DNA from: Chromatiales bacterium
Lineage (GTDB): Bacteria; Pseudomonadota; Gammaproteobacteria; UBA6429
Direction: 5' to 3'
NCBI GenBank assembly: GCA_027076405.1
Contig: JALTJN010000526.1
Span: 1 to 64,000 of the forward strand
DNA: 64,000 nucleotides
This document shows, in pieces, positions 54,046 through 62,099 of this stretch. The number at the start of each line of letters is the position of its first letter. The first letter of the stretch is position 1. The notes below the pieces were generated by a model. The model saw only the letters and a list, made by a program, of their open reading frames with translations. It was not told the DNA's origin and ran no database searches. The position numbers and the translations under genes were made by a program.

Positions 54046-55368
54046 ATGCGAAGAAGAAAACAAAAACCACTACAAGAACATGAAGCGATAGTGGAATCGT
54101 TAAGTCATGATGGTAAGGGAATATGTCGTGTTGAAGGTAAAGCAATCTTTGTTACAGGTGCGTTACCGGGTGAGCGTGTACGTTTCTCATTTCGCCCGCA
54201 TAAAAAGAAATACGATGAAGGAAATTTAATTGAAGTTCTCGAAGCATCTCCTGATCGTATTGAACCAAAGTGCAAACACTATGGGGTTTGTGGTGGTTGT
54301 AGTTTTATGCATTTAAGCAGCGAGAAACAAATTGAAGAAAAACAAAAAGTTTTAATTGATGGTTTAAAACATATTGGTAAAGTTGAAGCGAATGAAATAT
54401 TACCACCGCTCACGACTCATCCATGGGGTTATCGGAGAAAAGCACGATTAGGCGTTAAATTTGTTTATAAAAAAGAAAAAGTACTGGTTGGTTTTCGTGA
54501 ACGCAGTGCCCCTTACCTTGCAGAGCTGGAACAGTGTGAAGTATTGCATCCTGATGCCGGTATGCGTTTAACATCATTTGCAACATTAATTCGTGATTTA
54601 AGTTGCTATGAAAAAATCGCACAAATCGAAGTGGCCATAGCTGATGATATTAGCGCCTTTGTTTTTAGAAATTTAGTTGAGTTAACTGAAGAAGATAAAG
54701 AAAAATTAATCAATTATGCAAAAGATGAATCAATTGCGATTTATCTTCAGCCTAAAGGGCCTGATACAGTAACTCCACTTTATCCGGAAAATCCACAGCT
54801 ACAATATACCTTGTCAGACTACAATGTTACGTTAGATTTTCAACCCACAGATTTTACTCAGGTTAATCAGGACATTAACCCAAAAATGATTAATCTTGCT
54901 CTGGAGCTGCTGGGTTTGGAAAAAACTGATCATATATTAGAACTGTTTTGTGGTTTAGGTAATTTTACATTACCCATGGCGCGTTATGCTAAACAGATTA
55001 CTGGTGTTGAAGGTGATGCGGAATTAATTGCTCGGGCAAATAAAAATGCAGAGAAAAATGATATTAGTAATACCGATTTGCATGTTGCTAATTTAATGGA
55101 AGATGTATCAGACTGTAGCTGGCTGAAAAAAGGCTATGATAAACTATTGCTTGACCCACCTCGTAGTGGTGCAAAAGAGATGATGCCTTATATCGCTAAA
55201 ATGGATATTAAACATATTGTTTATGTTTCATGTAACCCGTCGACTTTGGCAAGGGACGCCGGGACGTTAGTTAATGAAATGGGTTATACATTAGTTAAAG
55301 CCGGAATTATGGACATGTTTCCGCATACCGCTCATGTTGAATCAATCGCGCTGTTTGTAAAGAAGTAA
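54046..55368 (+). CDS. rlmD: 23S rRNA (uracil-1939-C5)-methyltransferase RlmD
   Basis: 440 residues, SAM-dependent enzyme with an Fe-S cluster that makes m5U1939 in 23S rRNA. It has a TRAM domain (about 12-70: HEAIVESLSHDGKGICRVEG) and the cluster cysteines in CKHYGVCGGCSFMHL, plus a later Cys in LEQCEVLHP. The SAM site is HILELFCGLGNFTLPMA, the Asp of the catalytic loop is in LLLDPPRSGAKEMM, and the nucleophilic Cys is in VYVSCNPSTLARD. It opens a run of short-gap genes continuing to 60322. The start MRRRKQKPLQEHEAIVES fits the family. Confidence 0.96.
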   Translation: MRRRKQKPLQEHEAIVESLSHDGKGICRVEGKAIFVTGALPGERVRFSFRPHKKKYDEGNLIEVLEASPDRIEPKCKHYGVCGGCSFMHLSSEKQIEEKQKVLIDGLKHIGKVEANEILPPLTTHPWGYRRKARLGVKFVYKKEKVLVGFRERSAPYLAELEQCEVLHPDAGMRLTSFATLIRDLSCYEKIAQIEVAIADDISAFVFRNLVELTEEDKEKLINYAKDESIAIYLQPKGPDTVTPLYPENPQLQYTLSDYNVTLDFQPTDFTQVNQDINPKMINLALELLGLEKTDHILELFCGLGNFTLPMARYAKQITGVEGDAELIARANKNAEKNDISNTDLHVANLMEDVSDCSWLKKGYDKLLLDPPRSGAKEMMPYIAKMDIKHIVYVSCNPSTLARDAGTLVNEMGYTLVKAGIMDMFPHTAHVESIALFVKK

Positions 55369-55374
55369 ATATTA

Positions 55375-55845
55375 ATGGCAACTGAAATAGAAAGAAAGTT
55401 TTTACTTAAAAATTCCTCCTGGAAAGAGAGTGCTGATAGTGGCACCCGGTATTCACAAGGTTATCTGGTCGGTAGCAAACATGCTTCTGTCCGGGTACGC
55501 ATTCAGGGCGATCGAGCATACATTAATATTAAATCGGCAACGATTGATATTACCCGACAGGAATTTGAGTATGAAATTCCTATCGATGATGCAATTGAAA
55601 TGCTGGAAACATTATGTGAGAAACCATTAATTAATAAAACACGCTTTCATATTAATAACGGAAATCATTTGTGGGAAATTGATGTTTTTGATGGCGACAA
55701 TAAAGGTTTGGTTGTAGCAGAAATTGAATTAAGTAATAAAGATGAGGTATTCGCAAAACCGGACTGGTTAGGTGCTGAAGTATCGGATGATGCTCGTTAC
55801 TATAATGTTTCTTTAGTGAAACATCCTTACAAAGACTGGTCATAA
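55375..55845 (+). CDS. CYTH-domain triphosphatase-like protein
   Basis: 156 residues of the CYTH superfamily (short bacterial type). The signature ExExK is in MATEIERKFLL (Glu4, Glu6, Lys8). Later strands carry the basic and acidic residues lining the tunnel: SVRVRIQGDRAYINIKS, QEFEYEIP and WEIDVFDGDNKGLVVAEIEL. Relatives hydrolyse inorganic tripolyphosphate or related substrates with metal; the true substrate here is unknown. It lies 6 bp after rlmD and 2 bp before the L,D-transpeptidase gene. The N-terminal ATG gives exactly the family start. Confidence 0.92.
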   Translation: MATEIERKFLLKNSSWKESADSGTRYSQGYLVGSKHASVRVRIQGDRAYINIKSATIDITRQEFEYEIPIDDAIEMLETLCEKPLINKTRFHINNGNHLWEIDVFDGDNKGLVVAEIELSNKDEVFAKPDWLGAEVSDDARYYNVSLVKHPYKDWS

Positions 55846-55847
55846 AG

Positions 55848-56345
55848 TTGTCGAATATTAACAATAACAAATTAATCGACATTGATATTAGCCAGCAAGA
55901 ACTCTCGTTGTTTGAGGGAGAAGTGTTAATTTGTACTTATCCTGTTTCTACCGCGAAAAATGGTGTTGGCCAAAACAACGGTAGTGAATGTACTCCTCTG
56001 GGAATGCATATTGTTGAAAAAAAAATTGGTACAGGCGCAAAAGAAAATACCGTTTTTGTTGCCCGTGAAGCAACGGGTGAAATATACAGTGATAAACTGA
56101 AACAAAGTTACCCTGAGCGGGACTGGATTTTAAGCCGAATTCTCTGGTTGAGCGGGATGGAACCAGGGAAAAACAAGGGTGGAGAAGTTGATACAATGAG
56201 CCGCTATATCTATATACACGGCTGCCCCGACAGTGACTCGTTCGCAAGCCCTTCTTCGCATGGTTGTGTGAAAATGCGTAATAAAGATATTATTGAATTA
56301 TTTGAGCAGGTCGAAGCGGGAATACGTGTTTTGATTCACAAATAG
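55848..56345 (+). CDS. L,D-transpeptidase (YkuD domain), cytosolic-looking
   Basis: 165 residues, YkuD domain. The catalytic motif is YIHGCPDSDSFASPSSHGCVKMRN, with nucleophile Cys140 in SHGCVK and His124. Family members make 3-3 peptidoglycan cross-links or attach lipoproteins. Oddities: no signal peptide is visible, and no ATG lies near the start; TTG 55848, two bases after the previous stop, is the only likely start and has a poor ribosome site. Many short YkuD proteins of this type, opening with a strand like DIDISQQELSLFEGEVLICT, share the lack of a signal. Its role could be in wall-precursor handling. nagZ, a wall-recycling enzyme, is two genes on. Confidence 0.87.
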   Translation: MSNINNNKLIDIDISQQELSLFEGEVLICTYPVSTAKNGVGQNNGSECTPLGMHIVEKKIGTGAKENTVFVAREATGEIYSDKLKQSYPERDWILSRILWLSGMEPGKNKGGEVDTMSRYIYIHGCPDSDSFASPSSHGCVKMRNKDIIELFEQVEAGIRVLIHK

Positions 56346-56373
56346 CAACATTGAATATTTTCTCAGGTGATAT

Positions 56374-56829
56374 ATGAATTTAAAAATATTAAAATTAATA
56401 TTGTTGACCAGTATTCTTTTACAAGCAAGTTGTGATATTACCTTTAAACGTCATTCAGAAAGTGCAACAGGATTTAAAACTGTACCTAGTGAAGAACAGC
56501 AAGCTAAAAAAGCAATAAGTAAAGAAGAGCAAAAACAGCGGAAAAGATGGAAAAATGATTTTTTAATCATTAAAGCTTATTATGCTGATGTAGAAAACGG
56601 GACTATACGTAAAGATATGGTTTCTCATACACAAATAAGTAAAAAACAGGAAAAGAATCTTGTTGCCGGTAAAACTGTTCCGCGAGATGTTCAGGTTATG
56701 CCTCTACCTATGCTTTTAGAGAGAAAACTCTCTACTTTACCTCTGGATATAATTCGTGTGCAGGTTGGCACTCATGTTGTTTTAATGAAAGTAAAATCCC
56801 GACAAATTATCGATGTTGTTAAAATCTAA
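56374..56829 (+). CDS. Small predicted lipoprotein
   Basis: 151 residues, not recognised. The N-terminus MNLKILKLILLTSILLQASC is a lipoprotein signal (LQASC, Cys20). A charged Lys/Gln/Glu-rich linker follows (about 40-60). The C-terminal region (about 70-150) contains RKDMVSHTQISKKQEKNLVA, then VMPLPMLLERKLSTLPLDII, and looks like a small alpha/beta fold related to anti-sigma or RcnB-type periplasmic proteins; that resemblance is weak. Between the L,D-transpeptidase and nagZ, it may be a wall-associated accessory. Existence as a gene is well supported by the signal and spacing. Confidence 0.75.
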   Translation: MNLKILKLILLTSILLQASCDITFKRHSESATGFKTVPSEEQQAKKAISKEEQKQRKRWKNDFLIIKAYYADVENGTIRKDMVSHTQISKKQEKNLVAGKTVPRDVQVMPLPMLLERKLSTLPLDIIRVQVGTHVVLMKVKSRQIIDVVKI

Positions 56830-56870
56830 TTGTATTACGTTTTATAATCATTAATTAAATAGGAATCACT

Positions 56871-57920
56871 ATGTCCCTTGGTCCAATTATGCTGGATCTT
56901 GACTCAACTGAAATGAGTCCTGAAGAAAGAGAAATTTTACAAAATCCGCTCGTTGGTGGTGTTATTTTATTTAGTCGTAATTTTTCATCTGTTGAACAAT
57001 TAACTCATCTTGTTAAAGAGATTCATCAGGTGCGTGAACCGCGCTTATTAGTTGCTGTTGATCATGAAGGTGGTCGTGTACAGCGGTTTAGAGATGGATT
57101 TACTTCTTTACCGGCTGTAGGTCATTTTGGTGAAATTTATCAAACAAAGCCAAAACGTGCTCATTTATTATCAGAAACAGCAGGATGGATGATGGCAGCA
57201 GAGTGTCGGGCCGTCGGTATTGATTTTAGTTTTGCCCCTGTGCTCGATGTTGATTACGGGGTGAGTGAAGTCATTGGGGATCGTGCTTTTCATCAGGACA
57301 CACAGGTCATTACAGAGTTAGCCCATGCTTATACGAAAGGCATGCATGATGCCGGTATGGCTGCAACAGGAAAACATTTTCCGGGTCATGGTGCTGTCAG
57401 TGCAGATTCTCATGTTGATATTCCGGTAGATGACCGCGAATATAATGAAATTTATGCTAAAGATATATTACCGTTCAAGCGAATGATTTATCATGGTATG
57501 GCAGCAGTGATGCCGGCTCACATTATCTATTCAAAAGTAGATAAACTTCCCGCTGGTTTCTCTGAAATATGGTTAAAAGATATCTTACGTAAGCGACTTG
57601 GTTTTCAGGGAGTGATCTTTAGCGATGATCTGGATATGAAGGGAGCAAGTGTTATTGGCGAGCAATATGTCGATCGTGCTGAAAAAGCCTTGGCAGCAGG
57701 TTGTGATATGGTTCTGGTTTGTAACAACCGTAAAGGTGCTTTAAATGTGCTTGATAATTTGAAAGGGCATAATGACCCCGTCTCACATCTACGCCTGGCA
57801 AGAATGCATGGTAAACATGAAACAACAATGTCAGTATTACATAAATCAGAGAAATGGAAAAAAGCCTCGGATATTTTACAACGATATCAGGATGATCCAA
57901 CGTTAGAATTAGAGTTTTAG
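56871..57920 (+). CDS. nagZ: Beta-N-acetylhexosaminidase NagZ
   Basis: 349 residues, cytoplasmic family GH3 enzyme that removes N-acetylglucosamine from anhydromuropeptides during peptidoglycan recycling; its product can trigger AmpC in some species. The conserved KHFPGHGAVSADSHVDIPVD contains the catalytic Asp/His dyad loop, and the nucleophile Asp is in VIFSDDLDMKGASV. The opening GPIMLDLDSTEMSPEEREIL and DHEGGRVQRFRDGFT are typical. Length is normal. nagZ next to a phosphoribosyltransferase and methylthioinosine phosphorylase is as in Pseudomonas, here with an MscS gene between. Confidence 0.96.
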   Translation: MSLGPIMLDLDSTEMSPEEREILQNPLVGGVILFSRNFSSVEQLTHLVKEIHQVREPRLLVAVDHEGGRVQRFRDGFTSLPAVGHFGEIYQTKPKRAHLLSETAGWMMAAECRAVGIDFSFAPVLDVDYGVSEVIGDRAFHQDTQVITELAHAYTKGMHDAGMAATGKHFPGHGAVSADSHVDIPVDDREYNEIYAKDILPFKRMIYHGMAAVMPAHIIYSKVDKLPAGFSEIWLKDILRKRLGFQGVIFSDDLDMKGASVIGEQYVDRAEKALAAGCDMVLVCNNRKGALNVLDNLKGHNDPVSHLRLARMHGKHETTMSVLHKSEKWKKASDILQRYQDDPTLELEF

Positions 57921-57950
57921 TAATAAAATTATTTTTGAGATTTCAAAGTT

Positions 57951-59024
57951 ATGTTAGAAAAATTAAAAGAATATTTACCTTTTATTTATGAGACAGATAC
58001 CTGGATATTACAGGTATTTGCTATTGTCTTTATTGCATTATTACTGGATTTCATTCAAAAGAAAATTTTAAAACGGTTAAAAAAACAACTGGAGAAAACA
58101 CCAAACTTATGGGATGACGCACTCATACATGCAGTTATTAGTCCATTCTCTATATTGATTTTAGCCTTTGCCCTTTCATTGGCGATGGATGTTTCTGGAC
58201 TTAAAAGTGGTTTTAAAGTTTTTGAAATTGGTACTATTTTTGTCATTAGCTGGACATTAATTCGATTTATCAGTTACGTTGAAGTCAATATTATCAAACA
58301 ACAGGAAATTAAAGGGGTTAAAGTCGACAGAACAACAGCAGATGCCATTAGTCAGTTATTACGGGTCTCTGTGATTATTACTTCTGTTCTGGTTGGTTTA
58401 CAAAGCTTAGGTTTTAATATTTCTGCTGTATTAGCCTTTGGTGGTATCGGTGGTATTGCCGTTGGTTTTGCTGCAAAAGATTTACTTGCTAATTTTTTTG
58501 GCGGGTTAATGATTTATTTAGATCGCCCGTTCTCTGTTGGCGACTGGATCCGCTCACCGGATCGCAGCATAGAAGGAACCGTGGAAAAAATAGGCTGGCG
58601 CTTAACATTAATTCGTACTTTTGATAAACGTCCTCTTTATATTCCTAATTCAATGTTTTCAAGCATATCTGTTGAAAATCCCTCGCGTATGACGCACCGT
58701 CGGATTAATGAAACTATCGGTGTTCGTTATGATGACAGTAAAGTACTTCCTGAAATTATTGCTGACGTTAAAAATATGCTGGTAAATCATCCGGAAATAG
58801 ATAATACGCAGACTTTAATGGTTAACTTTAATCAATTTGCTGCATCTTCTCTGGATTTCTTCATTTATACGTTTACTAAAACAACCAACTGGATTAAGTA
58901 TCATGAGGTAAAACAGGATGTCTTGTTTAAAATAACGGACATTGTAGAAAGTCATGGTGCTGAAATGGCCTTCCCGACATCGACAGTTCATATTGATAAT
59001 GAAATATTAGTGAAGAATCAATAA
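57951..59024 (+). CDS. MscS-family mechanosensitive channel
   Basis: 357 residues, small-conductance mechanosensitive channel that releases solutes on osmotic downshock. Four transmembrane segments are visible (about 18-36, 62-82, 88-110 and 125-150). The pore-lining helix is rich in Gly/Ala (FGGIGGIAVGFAAKDLLANF). It leads to the beta-domain (FFGGLMIYLDRPFSVGDWI, VEKIGWRLTLIRTFDKRPLY) and the alpha/beta cytoplasmic end with MAFPTSTVHI. It lies 30 bp after nagZ and 4 bp before the phosphoribosyltransferase gene, so it is probably co-transcribed with them. Confidence 0.93.
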   Translation: MLEKLKEYLPFIYETDTWILQVFAIVFIALLLDFIQKKILKRLKKQLEKTPNLWDDALIHAVISPFSILILAFALSLAMDVSGLKSGFKVFEIGTIFVISWTLIRFISYVEVNIIKQQEIKGVKVDRTTADAISQLLRVSVIITSVLVGLQSLGFNISAVLAFGGIGGIAVGFAAKDLLANFFGGLMIYLDRPFSVGDWIRSPDRSIEGTVEKIGWRLTLIRTFDKRPLYIPNSMFSSISVENPSRMTHRRINETIGVRYDDSKVLPEIIADVKNMLVNHPEIDNTQTLMVNFNQFAASSLDFFIYTFTKTTNWIKYHEVKQDVLFKITDIVESHGAEMAFPTSTVHIDNEILVKNQ

Positions 59025-59028
59025 GACT

Positions 59029-59574
59029 ATGGATATTAAAAAGATCAAAGCCATTGAATCAGATTCGGATTGTTTATGTAATACTGAACAACTTAATATA
59101 ATACTCGATAAATTAGCAAAAGACATTACTCATGATTTAGAGAATAAAAATCTGCTTATTCTCTGTGTGATGACCGGCGGGATTATACCTGTTGGTCATT
59201 TAGCAACAAGGCTCACTTTTCCATTACAACTTGATTATATTCATGCAACACGTTATCGAGGTGAAACCAGTGGAGGAGAATTACACTGGATACAAGAACC
59301 ATCAATTTCTTTAAAAAACAGAAATATTCTTATTGTTGATGATATTTTTGATGAAGGAATTACTCTGCATGAAATAGTTAAATATTGTACGGATAAAGAG
59401 GCGAATAATGTTTATTCTGCCGTACTGGTTAATAAACTCCACAATAGAAAGGCGAATTACAAACCGGACTATGTTGGTATCGATATTGAAGATCGTTATT
59501 TGTTTGGTTTTGGCATGGACTACAAAAATTATTTACGTAACGTTAATGCAATTCATGCTGTAAAAGGAATGTAA
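59029..59574 (+). CDS. Hypoxanthine-guanine phosphoribosyltransferase
   Basis: 181 residues; purine salvage enzyme joining hypoxanthine or guanine to PRPP. The PRPP-binding motif is ILIVDDIFDEGITL (about 103-116), the phosphate loop near LILCVMTGGIIPVGHLA, and the base-binding end near YVGIDIEDRYLFGFGMDYKN. It immediately precedes the methylthioinosine phosphorylase gene (4-bp gap). That pairing makes biochemical sense: the phosphorylase releases hypoxanthine, which this enzyme turns into IMP. This association is known from Pseudomonas. Confidence 0.93.
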   Translation: MDIKKIKAIESDSDCLCNTEQLNIILDKLAKDITHDLENKNLLILCVMTGGIIPVGHLATRLTFPLQLDYIHATRYRGETSGGELHWIQEPSISLKNRNILIVDDIFDEGITLHEIVKYCTDKEANNVYSAVLVNKLHNRKANYKPDYVGIDIEDRYLFGFGMDYKNYLRNVNAIHAVKGM

Positions 59575-59578
59575 TATT

Positions 59579-60322
59579 ATGACTAAAGTTGCAATTATTG
59601 GTGGCACGGGCTTAACGTCAATTAACGGGCTGGAAATCACCAATCGTGAAATAGTACAAACACCTTATGGAGAACCTTCGGGGCCTTTAGTTCAGGGTGA
59701 GTTTTGTTGTAATAGCGTTTACTTTCTTCCTCGTCATGGTGCAGGACACACTATCCCTCCACATAAAGTTAATTATCGCGCAAATATCTGGGCGTTAAAA
59801 AATGCAGGGGTTGAGCAGGTTATATCCATTAATGCGGTGGGAAGCATAAAAGAAGATGTGCAACCCGGTTCATTAATTATACCTGACCAGATAATTGACT
59901 ATACAACTTCACGCACTAATACTTTTTTCGAAGAAGGTTTGAGTCAGGTTGTACATATAGATTTTACAGAACCGTTTTGTGAATCACTCAGACAATCAAT
60001 TATTCAATCAGCAAAAGAAAAGTCAATAAATGTTATCAGTCAGGGAACCTATGCTGCAACGCAAGGCCCCAGACTTGAGACAGCAGCCGAAGTTAACCGT
60101 CTGGATAAGGATGGTTGTCATTTAGTGGGGATGACTTGCATGCCCGAAGCAGCGCTGGCTCGTGAGCAGGAACTTTGTTATGCCAGTATTTCTGTTGTAG
60201 CAAATCTTGCAGCCGGGAGAGGTAGCGAAGATCTCACTATGGATGTTATTGTAAATAATCTTAATAACGGAATGGAACAGGTTCGTAAGTTACTTGAAGC
60301 TGTTATTCCGTCAATTAATTAA
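59579..60322 (+). CDS. S-methyl-5'-thioinosine phosphorylase (MTAP family)
   Basis: 247 residues of the PNP/MTAP family. The start VAIIGGTGLTSINGLEITNR holds the phosphate-binding GGTGL. NYRANIWALKNAGVEQVISI and GMTCMPEAALAREQELCYAS are family signatures. The short form next to hpt and nagZ matches the Pseudomonas enzyme PA3004, which cleaves S-methyl-5'-thioinosine to hypoxanthine and methylthioribose-1-phosphate instead of acting on methylthioadenosine directly. The distinction rests on context; MTA phosphorylase activity cannot be ruled out. A separate MTA deaminase would be needed elsewhere. Confidence 0.9.
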   Translation: MTKVAIIGGTGLTSINGLEITNREIVQTPYGEPSGPLVQGEFCCNSVYFLPRHGAGHTIPPHKVNYRANIWALKNAGVEQVISINAVGSIKEDVQPGSLIIPDQIIDYTTSRTNTFFEEGLSQVVHIDFTEPFCESLRQSIIQSAKEKSINVISQGTYAATQGPRLETAAEVNRLDKDGCHLVGMTCMPEAALAREQELCYASISVVANLAAGRGSEDLTMDVIVNNLNNGMEQVRKLLEAVIPSIN

Positions 60323-60332
60323 TCTGTGATTT

Positions 60333-61091
60333 TTATTTAAGTAAACTTACATCTTCAGGCTTTTCATACTGAGTAATATGAATCAGCAGGCCGAGGACAG
60401 GGTGGTCCAGATAATGTAATTCTTTACTTCGAATACGGCGACGTTTTTGTTTAAAGTGAATTACGCCATGCTGCTGTAATTCGTTACGAATATTTTCATT
60501 ATCTAATGCTTCAAAAGGGTTATCACTTTTCGCCAGTTCAGGTAGCTTATTTCGATATACCAGCTCTGCTTCTAAATGTAAGTACCTTGCAAGCGTGACG
60601 CGTAATATGCCTTCGAGTATAGATGGCGTATTACGTATTTCAGATACCGGTTCATTTTCACTATTGTTTTCGGTCAGGTCTTGGTCTTCTAATACCGGTG
60701 GTGCAGGGACTTCATGCTTAAAATAAATGGGTAATGCTTGTTTTTTATCCAGCCCGGGTTGTCGCCATGCTGCATGAAAAATCACTCGTTGTGTTTTTGA
60801 TTCATCAATTTTTTCTACTTCCGGATTCAACTGATAATGGCTTGAATCTAATAATTTATAACTTTCCTTTAAGTCTACATCCTTGGGCAGCCATTCTTTA
60901 TCAAAGGGTTGTCCGAGAGTAATAGTTTTTTCCGGAAGAGTAAGATTTACCTGTAAAGGCCAGTTTTCTGATGCTCGCTGGTTTTCATCGAGATTCTCGA
61001 TTACGACGACTTCAACATCGTAATAACGCATTTCTTGCGCAAAACTGAGGTTTACCATAATAATAAATAGAATTGATATAAGTGTTTTCAA
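60333..61091 (-). CDS. CsiV-family periplasmic protein
   Basis: 252 residues. A signal peptide (MKTLISILFIIMVNLSFAQE) precedes a domain starting RYYDVEVVVIENLDENQRAS and continuing ENWPLQVNLTLPEKTITLGQ, the pattern of CsiV, a peptidoglycan-binding protein needed in Vibrio cholerae for growth with D-amino acids. The C-terminal part has LTLARYLHLEAELVYRN-like strands and RSKELHYLDHPVLGLLIHIT, also typical. The gene usually lies right beside mfd; here def, sirB and one unknown gene lie between. Function in this organism is inferred from family. Confidence 0.88.
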   Translation of the reverse strand: MKTLISILFIIMVNLSFAQEMRYYDVEVVVIENLDENQRASENWPLQVNLTLPEKTITLGQPFDKEWLPKDVDLKESYKLLDSSHYQLNPEVEKIDESKTQRVIFHAAWRQPGLDKKQALPIYFKHEVPAPPVLEDQDLTENNSENEPVSEIRNTPSILEGILRVTLARYLHLEAELVYRNKLPELAKSDNPFEALDNENIRNELQQHGVIHFKQKRRRIRSKELHYLDHPVLGLLIHITQYEKPEDVSLLK

Positions 61092-61172
61092 GCGACTGTT
61101 TCCTGTTATATTTGGTATGACTTATTTTCTCATTGTTCGGCTAAAAATGCTAAACCTAATTGGAATTTTGTG

Positions 61173-61700
61173 ATGGCAGTACAACAAGTAATCAAAATGG
61201 GGCACCCTCTGTTATTAGAGCGTGCTGTTGAGGTTGAAAATTTTAACACAGTAGAACTAAATCAGCTGATTGCTGATATGAAAGACACAATGGCAGCCTT
61301 AAATGGAGCTGGGCTGGCTGCACCACAAATCGCAGTCAGTCAGCGTGTTGTGATCTTCGGGATATCAAGCAACACGCGTTATCCGGATGCCGAGTTTGTG
61401 CCGGAAACTGTCTTAATTAACCCGGAAATTGCCATTATAGGGGCAAATAGAGAATCTGAATGGGAAGGGTGCTTAAGTGTTCCTCATATGCGGGGGCTTG
61501 TGCCGCGGTATACCTCTATTCGTTATCGTGGCTATGATGAAAAGGGTGAACTGATCGAACGAGAAGCCCATGGTTTTCATGCCAGAGTGGTACAGCATGA
61601 GGTTGATCATCTGGATGGTATTCTCTATCCGGTTCGTATTGAAAACCTGAAAAATTTTGGCTTTGAAGATGAATTATTTCCTGATGAGGAAGAGGTATGA
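61173..61700 (+). CDS. def: Peptide deformylase
   Basis: About 175 residues; removes the formyl group from new proteins' N-terminal methionine. The metal-site motifs are all present: GAGLAAPQI (motif 1), EGCLSVP (motif 2, metal-binding Cys) and QHEVDHLDGILY (motif 3, two His and catalytic Glu). ATG 61173 is preferred; a GTG directly before it (61170) would add one residue. It is not in the usual def-fmt setting, so it is probably an extra deformylase, and another is likely near fmt elsewhere. The stop overlaps sirB by 4 bp. Confidence 0.95.
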   Translation: MAVQQVIKMGHPLLLERAVEVENFNTVELNQLIADMKDTMAALNGAGLAAPQIAVSQRVVIFGISSNTRYPDAEFVPETVLINPEIAIIGANRESEWEGCLSVPHMRGLVPRYTSIRYRGYDEKGELIEREAHGFHARVVQHEVDHLDGILYPVRIENLKNFGFEDELFPDEEEV

Positions 61701-62065
61701 TCAAGTTAATTCATGTAGCAGCGGCTTTTATTAGTATCAGCTTATTTTTATTGCGTGGATTCTGGGTTTTTAAAAATTCTGCAATGATGGAAAAAAGATG
61801 GGTCAAAATTCTTCCTCATGTAAATGATACTGTCTTGTTACTAGCTGCAACAATTCTTGCAATAACCACACATCAATATCCTTTTGTTGATAACTGGTTA
61901 ACTGCAAAAATGATTGCCTTAATTATTTATATTGTTTTCGGAATGTATGCTTTAAAAAAAGCTAAAACAACAAAAGGCAAAACGATATTTTTTTTACTTT
62001 CTATTATGATATTTATATATATTGTCATGGTGGCAATAACTCGTTCTGCAATCTGGTTTACTTAA
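61697..62065 (+). CDS. SirB-family membrane protein
   Basis: 122 residues, SirB family (linked to invasion-gene expression in Salmonella, function unknown). Four transmembrane helices are visible: LIHVAAAFISISLFLLRGFW (about 3-22), VNDTVLLLAATILAITTH (about 42-59), MIALIIYIVFGMYALKK (about 73-89) and IFFLLSIMIFIYIVMVAI (about 96-114). The opening and WVKILPHVNDT are the family pattern. It is coupled to def by a 4-bp overlap. The conserved HVNDT segment may be functional; no enzyme activity is known. Confidence 0.9.
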   Translation: MIKLIHVAAAFISISLFLLRGFWVFKNSAMMEKRWVKILPHVNDTVLLLAATILAITTHQYPFVDNWLTAKMIALIIYIVFGMYALKKAKTTKGKTIFFLLSIMIFIYIVMVAITRSAIWFT

Positions 62066-62099
62066 TCGCAAAATATTAAAATACAATTTTCACTTATCT

